Source of the DNA: Heterostelium album PN500
Lineage: Eukaryota > Evosea > Eumycetozoa > Acytosteliales > Acytosteliaceae
Length of the DNA: 64,000 bases
Direction: 5' to 3'
Assembly: GCF_000004825.1 (NCBI RefSeq)
Contig: NW_008805071.1
Location: 620,001 to 684,000 of the forward strand
Shown here: in pieces, positions 1 to 10,894 of the stretch
How positions within the stretch are numbered: the stretch's first letter is position 1
Layout: each line of letters opens with the position of its first letter
Position numbers and translations under genes: made by a program
Notes under the pieces: model-generated
What the model was told of the DNA's origin: nothing
Databases searched by the model: none
Seen by the model: only the letters and a program-made list of their open reading frames with translations

Positions 1-805
1 CATAATTGGCAATTCTATTCCACCAGCTAATATCTGGTTTTCCATTAACCGATTGAATGAATTGATCGAGAATCGGTAGTAACATCGCCGACCATTTACT
101 CATCAGCTTCTGCTCGCCGACATCAAACTCCACCAGACGCTGAGCTTTATCTTTCAGTGATTTCCAATCTTCTACCGAACCGAGCAGGGTTACCGATGGC
201 AATCCACAACAGAGTTGATATTTAAATTGAAAGAAATTCTTCATTGTCGCCATGAGACAGACCGCTCCAACAATTCTATCGTTATAGGTTGTCGTTGAGA
301 ATGATGGCATTGACCAATCTCTTATCGACGGATCCTTAATGTTCTTGGCGATTAAATCGGTCATTGCCAGAGTCATATCGTCGTACGGTGCACTGAACAG
401 TGATGCATTGGCAGAGACAGTCAGTTCTTTCTTGCCTTGGAAATCGACGAGTTTCTCTCGGAGCTGTTCAGAGTTTGCATTCAAATAGAATGAGAATTGT
501 GTCATTATCGAAATCCATATATCATCGGGTCTCAGTACGATTCTATGATGGTCAGAGTATGCAAGTATACATGATTTCACAAATGAATTCGGACCAATAT
601 ATAGATGATTCTTCTTGTCGCTACTATCGATACTACTCATAAGCGGTACTTGATTAGGTTTCTCCATTTTCGTTTTGAATTGTTCCTTTCTGAAATCTTC
701 ACCATAATCAAATTCATTTGTCGGTTTGAAACTATCATGCTTACCAGTAACATCAAAACTAATTGATTTTACATCACTACTCATATTTTTAAAATATTGT
801 GACAT
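1..805 (-). CDS. DUF4419 protein, copy A (3' end cut by window edge)
   Basis: An open frame runs leftward from ATG 805-803 to the window edge without a stop, giving 268 residues. The protein starts MSQYFKNMSSDVKS and matches the complete copy B on the other strand along its whole length (for example SMPSFSTTTYNDRIVGAV and KWSAMLLPILDQFI), so it belongs to the same DUF4419 family. No biochemical function is known to me for this family. Near the cut end it reads NGKPDISWWNRIAN, lacking about ten residues that copy B has before its WWNRIAN. The start is the first in-frame ATG after an A/T-rich leader. Copies A and B are head to head, so the 455 bp between them probably carries both promoters. 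Confidence 0.85.
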   Translation of the reverse strand, partial: MSQYFKNMSSDVKSISFDVTGKHDSFKPTNEFDYGEDFRKEQFKTKMEKPNQVPLMSSIDSSDKKNHLYIGPNSFVKSCILAYSDHHRIVLRPDDIWISIMTQFSFYLNANSEQLREKLVDFQGKKELTVSANASLFSAPYDDMTLAMTDLIAKNIKDPSIRDWSMPSFSTTTYNDRIVGAVCLMATMKNFFQFKYQLCCGLPSVTLLGSVEDWKSLKDKAQRLVEFDVGEQKLMSKWSAMLLPILDQFIQSVNGKPDISWWNRIANY

Positions 806-1260
806 TCCTTTTTGTTTTTTTTTTGTTAAATCTTTTTTTTTAAGATTTTAAATATTAATAGATTGAAGTAATTAAAAGTAGTTTGTTATAATAATATTTT
901 ATTTATGTTTTCTTTTGTTTCTATATTTTTTTTTGTTAAATTTATTTATTTTATTTTATTATATTATTTGTATTATTTAGTTATTTGTTAATATATATAT
1001 ATTTCTATATATTATTAGAAAACAATTAAAAATATAAAATAAAAAAGATATTAAATGTCTTTATGTAATTTAATTTATTTGAAAATAATTTTAAACAGAA
1101 AGTTCAAAAAAATTTAATCTAATTTTGGTTGAAAAAGCCTTATTTGTAAAGTAGAATTTTTAAAGAAAGAATGCTGATAGATAGATTTTTGTTTTTTTAT
1201 AAATAATCATTTTTTTATTTTTGATAGTTAAAAAGAAAAAGACAATAGATAGTTAAAAAT
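806..1260. promoter_or_regulatory. Shared upstream region of the DUF4419 pair
   Basis: This is 455 bp of very A/T-rich DNA with long T and A runs between the two divergent start codons. It is inferred to hold both promoters. I recognise no defined element in it. The flanking coding regions are near-identical in blocks, but the spacer shows no obvious inverted symmetry beyond A/T richness. Confidence 0.4.
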
Positions 1261-2439
1261 ATGTCACATTATTATAAAAATTTAAGTTCAGATGTAAAAT
1301 CAACTTCATTTGAAATTATAGAGCATCGTGAGAAGGTTTCAAAGCTCAGTGAGTTCAACCACACCGAACATCTAAAAAAACCAACATCCAAATATGAAGT
1401 TGAGAAAGTACCGGAACCATTGTATGTTCCATTGAAATCGAGTATCGAAGTAGATGATGCGAAGAATCACTTTTTCATTGGAAGAAATTCATTTGTACAA
1501 TCAGCTTTCTACGCGTATTCCCAACATCATAAACTTGTCATTAGACCAGACGACGTTTGGATAGCGATAATGACACAATTCTCATTCTATTTGAATGCAA
1601 ACTCTGAACAGCTCCGAGAGAAACTCGTCGATTTCCAAGGCAAGAAAGATCTGGAGGTTGTTGCCAATGCGACGCTATTCAATGCTCCCTACGACGAAAT
1701 GACTCTGGCAATGACCGATTTGATTTCCCGCAACATTAAAGATCCGTCGATAAGAGATTGGTCAATGCCATCATTCTCAACGACAACCTACAACGATAGA
1801 ATTGTTGGAGCGGTCTGTCTCATGGCGACAATGAAGAAATACTATAATTTCAAATACTCACTACGCTGTGGATTGTCAGCAGTAACCATGCTTGGATCGG
1901 TAGAAGATTGGAAATCACTGAAAGATAAAGCTCAGCGGCTGGTGGAGTTTGATGTCGGCGAGCAGAAGCTGATGAGTAAATGGTCGGCGATGTTACTACC
2001 GATTCTCGATCAATTCATTCGTTCGGTTAGCGGCGAATCGGTGAATGACGATGGCTATCTAGACGAAGATCTTCTCGATTGGTGGAATCGCATTGCCAAT
2101 CATATCGGCGGTGGATCGGGACCGACCTGGTTGTCCGGGTGGATCACCGTATTCACCGTGTTCTCACCAGAAGGCAAATGGTACGGCGACTACAAACACG
2201 CAGTCTCAATCAGGGTAAATGAAAAGTCGGAATGGCCATTCGTCGAAACTCAAGACGTTGCCACTGGATTCGTCGAATTGGACGTGATTATCGATGACAA
2301 CGGAACTGAATACGCTTCAAAGTTGTACGGTGGTCACTACTCTGTCAAAGTATTCGATGACGAGCAAACACTTGTTCCACAACTAAATTGGTGTATCTCT
2401 GTAAAAGAACAAGATATAAAACATTTACAAAAGAATTGA
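1261..2439 (+). CDS. DUF4419 protein, copy B
   Basis: A single exon encodes 392 residues. Family features are visible: the N-terminal RPDDVWIAIMTQFSFYLNAN block, the central TTYNDRIVGAVCLMATMKKY block and the C-terminal GGGSGPTWLSGWITVFTVF block, which is typical of DUF4419 (PF14388 as I recall). There is no signal peptide or membrane segment, so it is probably cytosolic. Molecular function is unknown. Copy A lies head to head upstream; three blocks of 85-124 bp are identical or differ by one base between the copies while the DNA between them has diverged. The start is supported by the matching MS(H/Q)YYKN..SSDVKS N-terminus of copy A. Confidence 0.9.
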   Translation: MSHYYKNLSSDVKSTSFEIIEHREKVSKLSEFNHTEHLKKPTSKYEVEKVPEPLYVPLKSSIEVDDAKNHFFIGRNSFVQSAFYAYSQHHKLVIRPDDVWIAIMTQFSFYLNANSEQLREKLVDFQGKKDLEVVANATLFNAPYDEMTLAMTDLISRNIKDPSIRDWSMPSFSTTTYNDRIVGAVCLMATMKKYYNFKYSLRCGLSAVTMLGSVEDWKSLKDKAQRLVEFDVGEQKLMSKWSAMLLPILDQFIRSVSGESVNDDGYLDEDLLDWWNRIANHIGGGSGPTWLSGWITVFTVFSPEGKWYGDYKHAVSIRVNEKSEWPFVETQDVATGFVELDVIIDDNGTEYASKLYGGHYSVKVFDDEQTLVPQLNWCISVKEQDIKHLQKN

Positions 2440-3109
2440 GAAAGCAAGTATATTAACAAATCAAATCAGTGTATGATAATGCTAAATAATAAATATCAAT
2501 ATAAAATATTTTAAAAATTAATCAGAATTTTAAAAAATGATATTTTCAGATGAATCTTCAAAATCAAAAATTGTTTTAAAATCTCGATTGTGGTTGTGAA
2601 AAACCCCTAGGGGTTTTGGAAAAGATAGTTTTTAAATAAAACAAATTACATAACACAAAAAATTTTAAAAATTTCTAATGGGGGTTTGAAAAAATCTTAT
2701 TTTTTTTATTCAAACACCAAAGCAAATTGATGGTGCTGAGGTGGTGTCGGCAGTTTTTTGTATTATCTTCTTTATTTATTTTTAGAATGAAATGATAGAT
2801 ATCATTATCATTCAATTTTAGTATTTAAAAAAAAAAGTAACACACAGTTATATATTATTATTATTATACAAATAATAATCATATTCATACTCATTGTAAA
2901 TTTTAGTATTATTAATTAAAACAAAACAAAACAAGAAAAGAAAATAAAAGAAAAGTAAAACTTAAATTGATTTGATTGGTGAAAAAATCAAATATCAACA
3001 TGCTGAATAATAATAGTTAAATAATAATAATAGTAATAAAAATTGTATAAATAATAATAATAATAACAATATATAACCAAAATAAAATATAAAATATATA
3101 AAGTAAAAA
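2440..3109. other. Intergenic spacer with a GC-containing palindrome
   Basis: This 670 bp A/T-rich spacer separates the DUF4419 gene from the MFS gene and should hold the polyadenylation region of the first and the promoter of the second. The one distinct feature is the palindrome at 2600-2617. The last 250 bp are simple AAT/ATA repeats typical of dictyostelid promoters. Confidence 0.4.
2600..2617. repeat. 18-bp perfect palindrome
   Basis: AAAACCCCTAGGGGTTTT reads identically on both strands. It contains eight G/C pairs in otherwise A/T-only DNA, about 160 bp after the DUF4419 stop codon and 490 bp before the MFS start. As RNA it could form only a tight hairpin. Its role is unknown. Confidence 0.6.
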
Positions 3110-4841
3110 ATGATAGAATCAGGAGATTTTACATTCGACGACGATGGATATGAAAAGAAAATAGGAAGTATTTCAGATAATCATGTTATTTCATTGGTAG
3201 ACAGTGCACATTCACCGGAACATTCGTTATTACGATCATCGCTTGCTTCTGCATTTGACGATGATTCATCACTTAAAGGTAGCATTTTGTTTTTTGAAAT
3301 TGAAGTTTGTTTGTTTGATCTTTTATTAATATATAACATTATTGTTTTTAGATAATGATAGTATTCATGATGAAAATAATAGAGGAGAAGAATTTGTTAT
3401 GAAAGATATACAGTTTATAGAGGATGACGACTATGATGGCGATGGAAAGAGTGGCGCGTACAATAGCGATGGTACGCCAGCAAAGAGTCTGCCGACTGGA
3501 CGTTGGCAGCTGATAAAGTTTTATATATGTTTGACTTCGTTTTGGTTTGGAAGTAGTGCAGTGATGAGTGCGGTCATCTCGATCGTTTGGCCAAGTCAAC
3601 TGTATTATATGGGCGGTGAGAAACTCAAGGATTTCTACACGGCTTTGCTGCCGGTATTCGGTATTATAGTTTCGGTGATAGTGTCGCCGCTGGCCGGTTG
3701 GCTGTCGGACCACTCTCAAAGTCGGTTCGGACGACGTCGTCCATTCATTTTGAGCGGTATTCTAGTGTGTGGCGCATCGCTTCTGCTGCTTTCATTCGCC
3801 GGTAAAAATATTGTGATTTTCACAGCGTTGTTGATGGCGATGCAATTCGGAATGAATTGGGCGGGTGGACCGTTCTCTGGGCTGATGCCTGACATGGTCC
3901 CCAACGAAAAGTATGGAAATGCCTCGGGATTCCTGGCGTTTGCCAATGCGCTCGGCAACTTGGTGGGACTGGGCGGTACGGGACTGTTGCTAATTGGCAC
4001 CAAGAATGAGGATAAACCACCTCTTTTCAGTCTGTATTGCTATTTGATGGTGTTGATCATCGGTTGTTCGATGCCAACGGTTTTCGGTGTTAGAGAGCAC
4101 CAGCAAAAGGGATATGTACCGCGACTCACTGTGAAGCGATTCTTCAAGTCGTTCTATCTGCCATCGCATCTCTATAGAAATTTCTATTGGGTGATGATTA
4201 CCCGATTCATCCAGGAGATGGGTGTCTATGCGGTGCTCCCATACTTTCAATACTACCTGTCCGATGTCATAAAGGTAGAGAATGCCGCTGCCTACACCAG
4301 TGTCTTGCTGTGTATTATCGTAGTCACGTCGGTGCCGGCCTCACTCATTGCCAGTCCGCTCTCGAATCGATTCGGTCGCAAAGTAATGGTCTACGTTTCG
4401 TGTGGAACAATGTCGGCGTGTATCGTTGGATTCCTGGTGATCAGTTTCAACCCCTCGTTGTTGCTGGTGATGATCCTCGCCGGTATTTTCGGTGTGGGCT
4501 ACGGTGCCTATCAAGCAGTGGATTGGGCGTTGGCGCTCGATTGTTTGCCAGAGAACGCAGACATTGCTAAGGATCTGGCGATCTGGCATCAGACCATGGT
4601 TATTCCACAAGCACTCTCACCATTGATAACAGGATTCATCCTCGACAACATCGAATCTAGAAAGTTGGGCTACTCTGTTGTATTCTCAGTCACAATAGTA
4701 TGGTTTACACTCGCCACCATCCTCGTTCAACCAATCAAACTATCACAAAGTCACATACCTATGCATCGACAACTGAAACATTCAATTGAACTCTCTCAAG
4801 ATAGTGAGAATCATTCAGACATGGATCAATATCAAAAATAA
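3110..4841 (+). CDS. Major facilitator superfamily carrier, sucrose-transporter-like (GPH type)
   Basis: Two exons, 3110-3278 and 3352-4841, are joined across a 73-bp intron (donor G|GTAGCA, acceptor TTTTTAG) and give 552 residues. The first 90 or so residues are acidic and cytosolic-looking. They are followed by about 12 hydrophobic segments. The loop after helix 2 carries GWLSDHSQSRFGRRRPFI, the signature shared by plant sucrose/H+ symporters and the glycoside-pentoside-hexuronide carriers; a related copy, NRFGRKVMVY, follows in the second half. It is therefore likely a proton-coupled sugar or glycoside carrier in a cell membrane; the substrate cannot be read from sequence. The C-terminus is hydrophilic (HSIELSQDSENHSDMDQYQK). 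Starting only at the downstream ORF would lose the acidic N-terminal exon, whose frame continues cleanly. Confidence 0.85.
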
Positions 4842-5154
4842 AACATAATTGATATATTTATAAAAATAATATAAACTTTTTTTTTTTTTTTATTTGGTAA
4901 GTGCAAGCCCGCTTCAATCAATCAGTCAGTTTCTCATTTGCAAATGAATTAAATTCAGGAAGGTGATGACTTGAATTAAATTATAAAATCAATGAATGAT
5001 GATTCGAGCCACCTTTTTTTCAAATAAGTTTTTTAAAAAAAAAAAAAAAAACATATTTTGTTTATGATTATTTATTAGTATTAGTACCAAGTATTAGTTT
5101 ATTAAGATATAATAATAGAATATAATTTATTGGTTTATGTTAAGTTAAGAAAGA
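4842..5154. other. Intergenic spacer
   Basis: This 313 bp spacer between two genes on the + strand contains T and A runs around 4879-4891 and 5035-5050. I see no recognisable element. Confidence 0.3.
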
Positions 5155-6471
5155 ATGGATAAATCAGATGACTATATTCCTGTGTTTCAATATAGAGGTG
5201 CATTGTCAGAGGCTGATGTCGATAGAATGATGGCTGAGGAAGAGGAAGAAGAATCGTACAGTGAATCATTCGTAAAGGAAACAAAGTCAGCAAAGAGAAA
5301 AGGTAGACCTGCCAGCGCAAAGACTAAAAAGAAAAAGAAAAGTCATAAACACAGAGATTTAGATGAAGCGGAAAATGAAGATATTGCACCTCTAAGATAT
5401 AGTAATGATGATAATCAAATAGATAATAATAATAATAATAATAATAATAGTCAAACAATTGTAAATTCAATTGAATATAATAATATAGATGATGATGATG
5501 AAAATGAGAATAACAACAATAACTATAACAACAACAACAACAATAATTATAATAATGCAATTTCTTTAGACGATGACGATAATGATTGTATTGCAATAAT
5601 ACCTCAAACACGTTCATCCACGAGATCAAATTCATCGACTTCATCATCTTTATCATCTTCTTCATCATATGTAAATAGTTCAATATCTTCATCGATAGAT
5701 ATATCAAACAGTCCCGAAATACAATCATTCAACAAAAATAATAGTTATAGTAGTAGTAACAGTAGTAGTAGCAACAATTCATTCCCAACCATCAATGATA
5801 CCAATGATGAGATTACTTTATTCCTAAAAATGGTAGGAGAACAACCATATTCTTTAAAGATACGTCAAGTAAGTATAGTTCTATCTATCTTTATCTGAAT
5901 TTCAGTTGTCTTACTATTAATATCTATTTATAGAAAGAACCAATTAAGATATTGGTAGATAAATACTCAAAGCAATTCAATTTGGTTGCAGCAGATCTTC
6001 AGTTGAAACAATATGGTCTGCCTATGGAACATTCGAAATCACCAAACGAACTCTATCTCATCGATCAAGATACACTCGATGTCACTATCAAAGAGATTGC
6101 TAAACCAATGGTGATGAGTGTTGATCTCAACGATGCACCACCAATTGCAACTCAAGCGATAGACGATCCCAACAAACTTGTTTTAATTTTGAGATGTGAA
6201 GGTAATTCACATAAATTTAAACTTGGAAAGGTAAATTATATCGATAATTCATATTCACTTGTAACAAGTTAGTTAACCAACAAAAATATCTATTTTAATA
6301 AATTAGGATGATACATTTGAGAAACTGCTAACAGGTATATCTAAAAAGATAATAACACCACCCAACAAACAGATCCTATTGAAATTCGATGGAATGAATT
6401 TGAACTTGAAATCAACGCCAAACAACGAGGATATGGATGATGAAGATTTAATCGATGTAGTATTCAAATGA
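5155..6471 (+). CDS. Rad60/Esc2/NIP45-like protein with tandem SUMO-like domains
   Basis: Three exons (5155-5868, 5934-6230, 6307-6471) with GTAAGT or GTAAAT donors and TATAG or TTAG acceptors keep phase 0 and give 391 residues. Residues 1-210 are low-complexity: acidic patches, a KTKKKKKSHKH basic stretch likely to act as a nuclear signal, and Asn and Ser runs. Residues from about 220 hold a first SUMO-like fold (LFLKMVGEQPYSLKIRQ onward) and the end holds a second, with LLKFDGMNLNLKSTPNNED and DDEDLIDVVFK. The FDG..L...TP..DM(D)DEDLIDV pattern is the Rad60 SUMO-like domain signature. Family members are nuclear proteins acting in SUMO-dependent genome maintenance, with SLD2 contacting the E2 Ubc9. 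I infer the same role here. Confidence 0.85.
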
Positions 6472-6665
6472 AATGCAAAAGAAATTGAATAAAAATAAAC
6501 TATTTAAAGAATCATCAAATAAAAATGTTATCTATCTATTTTTATTTATTGAGTAATAATAATAATATTAACAAAAATATTATTATTAATATGAATGATA
6601 GTTTATTATTGAAAAAAAAAAATATATAATAATTATATTGCTAAAAAAAAAAGGATGGCTGGCGA

Positions 6666-7768
6666 TCATTTAAAAATGGCTTCAGAAAAAATGGGAATTG
6701 GACTCGAACTTAGAGGAGATGATATATGATCGAGTATACGTAACACTTGATATTGGTTATTGATGTAGTATTTCGTAAATGATTCTACTCTACCGATGGA
6801 GATTGCAAAGTGATTTGGATTATCGTTGTCGAGAAGATCGAATAGCTTTGGATCGGTGTGTCCATTGCCCATGCACAAAATAAAGTCGGTGTCTGGATTC
6901 TCATCGACTATCTTCTTCATTGCCGTACCGTTGCTCATTCCCGACGGTTTGATCTCAATGGTGCGATTACAGTGTATGATCTCGATTGGCGCTTTAGCAG
7001 CGACCTCTACCAGCTGTGTGAGCAGCTCCTGTGCTTGTTCCTCGGCGTGTTTAGTCAGACATTCCTGGTAGCACCAACTAACAGTGACTTTTCGGACATC
7101 GAGAACACTTCCCGGTATTCTCTCAGAGAAGTACTCCAGTATGGGAACTACCGTTTCTATCCAAGAGAGATCGCTGCCCTCCGAGTAGTTCTTCCAGCCA
7201 TCCAACTCTGGCATTCCAGTCGATGACTTTAGAAAGTTGCCGTGTTCAGCACCCAATCCAACGGGAATGTTTTCCAACAGTGATTCCAAGGTGTCTGTAT
7301 CTCTACTGGTGACGATGTAAATGATATTGCCTGGATCTTTGGAGAGTCTCTTTAGAACGTTCGATAGTTTCTGTGCCATTTTAGTACCTTGTGTCGTACT
7401 TGAGAATACAACATCGAAATCGAAAATTAAAAACTAAAAAGTAATAATAATAATATAATAATCGAATGAGTAAGTCAACAACAACAGGAGTTAAACAACA
7501 TAAATGTAAAATCAACTTACTCTTTTCTTTGATAACCTATAGGTTTGATCTAATTTCTTTGTATCCAATATCGATGAATCGATATCTTGATTCAAAGAGT
7601 TTGTTTGACATGAAAGTAAATCAAACAGGAATGCTTCACCCCAAACAAAACTGGTATTTGTTAGGACATAGTTAAGATTGTATTCGTGTTTTAAACGAAT
7701 CTCCTCACTTGATAATGTCAATGCTTGTAGATATGCATTTGCAACTTGTGATCTACTCCATCTACAAT

Positions 7769-7815
<47 letters not shown>

Positions 7816-9453
7816 AATATAGCATTAGTACACAAATTTGATTTAAAGAAAGATAACTAACAACATACGGATTAATAGTTAGAGCTCCACCGAAACATCT
7901 TGAAGCACCGTCGAATTCACTTAGGATTAGAATACCTGGGTTGTGATCACGATGACAACTGACATAGTCGTGAGTATCTAGGTTCATACCATCACGCAGT
8001 GGCGTCGAGACAAACACATGTGCAACAGAGTAGAGCGCGCACAACTCCTCATAGTCACAGTGTCTGCTGATATATTCAATCGGAATAAAACTTACATGAC
8101 TGAACTCTCCATTGATTCTCGCCACAGTCTCATTGATACTCGAAATAATCTTGTTATCTCCAGGTTCGCAAATCAATAAAAATACAACTTTGCCAATCCA
8201 ATCTGGATTGTTTCTCAAGAAATACTCGAATGCCAACAATTTCATTTTTGTTGCATCAATTAATTCACTCTGGTCTCTACAGTATAGCAATGAAAAACAA
8301 GTCGATTAATAACAAGAACAAAAAGGATAACATATCAATCTTATTAATCTTACTTTGCTAAAAATATCTTTAAATCTTTAAATCTAGCTTTCAATTCAGC
8401 AAGTCTTTGTTGTGTCTCTTGGAATGCCAAGGAACGTTGAGTTTCAAGTGGATCTATACCTTCGGGATAGACAGATACTCTGGTGAGGTGTTCCTTTCCG
8501 ATTCTCTCTTGACGATACTTCACCCCATCGAAACCACCGGCAACACCCAAGATTCTAGTACACGATTGAATAAAGTATCTCGAGTAGGAATACGATTGGA
8601 AAGCAACTAAATCCGATCCAAGTATTCCCTGTAGAATCTTTTTTCTCGATGCCAAACATCTGTAGATCTCGACCGCTGGAAAAGGACAATACAAAAAGAA
8701 TCCAATTAAACAGCTATTAATTAATTCTCTAAGATATTTAGGTACTAATAATAATTGTATACTATTATAATTTTTAATGGTTAGAGAATTCATTGATCAA
8801 AGAAAACATTAAATATCTAAATAATTGAACATCATACCCATGAATCCAAACAATATCACCAGGTTGATATATCTCTGCAATTTTAGAGGCGAAACGTTTG
8901 TTGAAAAGCTTATAGGATTTCCAGTGAGAATCTTGAAAAGTACTGTCGGATATGTCATAGTGGAACAGTGGATTCAAGAATTGCTGACTGAATTTGTTGA
9001 CTGCGTCGTCATAGAGTTTCGATGAAACAGTTTCAACTGGAATACAAGAGTTCTCGGCCAATTGGATATTTAAAGCTTCTGTAGCTTGCTCATTCTCAGA
9101 TGAAACTAGCTTTTTATCTTTAGTAGTAGGACAACCTACCCAACAATGTTTCTCAATAACTTGATAATAAACAAAAAAAAAGAATATAAATATTATATAC
9201 TGTCATTCTAAAAAATTAATAAATTTCTATTTACCTTTTTGATCCTTTAATGAAGTTAATGATGAAACTAAAGAATATAGATTTCTATCATGAAATGACC
9301 AAACTAAAATAATAACTAATTGATTAGAGAATGATTGATTGAAACATTATATATTAATTTACCTCCTAATTTTAATTTTCTTAATGAGAGTGGCAATGAA
9401 TGATATACTACTATCACTTTGTGACCAATTGGCTTTGTCATTATCGTATCCAT
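6666..9453 (-). CDS. tps: Trehalose-6-phosphate synthase/phosphatase, active-site motifs altered
   Basis: Seven exons on the minus strand (9453-9363, 9303-9235, 9159-8838, 8761-8354, 8276-7869, 7761-7521, 7433-6666) give 768 residues in one frame. Residues 1 to about 480 are a GT20 synthase domain (QLLLVPKYLRELI, FFLYCPFPAVEIYRCL, GSDLVAFQSYSYSRYF, TRVSVYPEGIDP, STPLRDGMNL, LTINPWSRSQVANA). Residues from about 514 are a HAD-type trehalose phosphatase (FLIFDFDVVF, AEHGNFLK, IEIKPSGMSNGTAMKKI). In dictyostelids trehalose accumulates during spore formation. Several catalytic motifs differ from the family: the N-terminal SNRLP is HSLP, HDYH is HGIQ, the VDRLDYIKG loop is absent and the phosphatase GDDxSD is GNGHTD. 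It may therefore be regulatory, like plant class II TPS proteins; this is inference. Exon 3/4 joining was chosen because it restores the spacing of the H-x8-P motif. Confidence 0.85.
7771..7812. repeat. (AG)21 microsatellite inside a tps intron
   Basis: Forty-two bases of pure AG repeat lie in the fifth tps intron. Read on the gene strand it is (CT)21 followed by TTTATTGTAG, so the microsatellite forms the polypyrimidine tract just before the 3' splice site. Confidence 0.9.
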
Positions 9454-10894
9454 TATTTAGAAGCTAAGCAAAGTGAGTCGAAATGAAGTTGGTTGTAGGC
9501 GAATGTTCGAATAGATTATTAAATTTATATTTAACAAAAGTTGAGTTATTTAGATTGTAACTGAAGAACATAAATTTGTTTGATTGAATTAATTTATGAT
9601 TTCCTTTCTATATTTCTCTTCTTCTATTAATTTAATTATTATTAGTACGAATAATATTGTTAATTATAATAATATACAATCATTCTATTAAAAAACAAAT
9701 CAAAATTTAAAATTTCATTTATATATTTATTATATATATGATTTATTTAAATATATATATTATTATTATTATTTTGAAACCCAAAAAAATTGTTTACTTT
9801 TGGATTGTCTCCTCAATTCAAGTATGAATCTACTAATAAATAAAACGGAAAAACAAAAAAAAAATTTGAAAACATAAGACAAACAACCAAAATCATTCGG
9901 TAATAAATATATATTTATTATCATTGTTGTCATATTGTTACAACCATTGATGTTTGAATCAAAAAAGTTTAATTTAATTTGAAGATGTTTTTCATTTTCT
10001 TTTTAAATTTTGTTTTTGCATATTCTTGGACTGGTAATGAAAAACTAATGAATATATTTTGCTAGTTGATATTTAAAATTATACTTACTAATGAATAATG
10101 ATAATTACTTTATAGGGTTAATTTAAATCTACTAATATTAATAATAACTAGATATATTTGGTTTAAAGTATGTATGTTTGAACTTTATGTTGTTTTGTTT
10201 TGCTTTTGATTAATATTGAAAATTAATACAATTAATTTATAAATTAATTTTGATTAATATTGAAAAACTATATTGAAATGAGTAATGAGTTGAGTTGATG
10301 AATGATAAAATTGTAGTAATAAATAACTTTGCAATTGGTTTGTGATTGTTTTGTTTGCTCGTTGTTGTTGTTGTTCCTAATTCAATAGATATGAATGTGT
10401 TGAGTTAGTGTGAGAGTGTGGGGTGTGTAAACAAGTAACACCATAAAATTATTAATAAGGATATGTATTTTATTTGACACTAAACCAACACAAGTGTTTA
10501 TAGCAAATGATTAAGGATTAATGAATTTATTGACATTTTCATCAAATTTTAATTTAAAAAAATCCTCTTTTAATGATAATTAAGTTAAATTATTATAATA
10601 ATTTCACCCAGATTGCAAAAATGAAAAAAACATAAAAAAAATTTTATATCTTTTTTGGTGTTTTTTTTTATTTGTTTTTTTTTAATTCCAATGAAATTGG
10701 TGTAAGGGATATAGCAAAAGGGGGTAATATTATTTTCATTTTTTACTATAAAAATTATTTATTGTAATTAATATAATAATCTCATTCTTTCTTTCATTTT
10801 TTGATTAGATTGAAAAGAAATATATATATCTTATTTTATCTTTTTTAGCAATTATTTATTTATTAAAATAGTAAATTTGTTTTGTTTTTTTTTT
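9454..10894. other. Non-coding region upstream of tps
   Basis: This 1.44 kb region has no credible ORF. It lies upstream of the tps start codon and downstream of the ankyrin-like gene's upstream neighbour stop at 10895, so it should hold the tps promoter and, at its right end, the 3' flank of the ankyrin-like gene. It is A/T-rich with T runs; a slightly richer stretch near 10320-10510 shows GT-rich DNA but no motif I recognise. Confidence 0.4.

Noticed and set aside
4910-5010. Possible tRNA-like sequence ending GATTCGAGCC
   Set aside because: No acceptor stem, D-arm or anticodon arm can be paired around the T-loop-like string.
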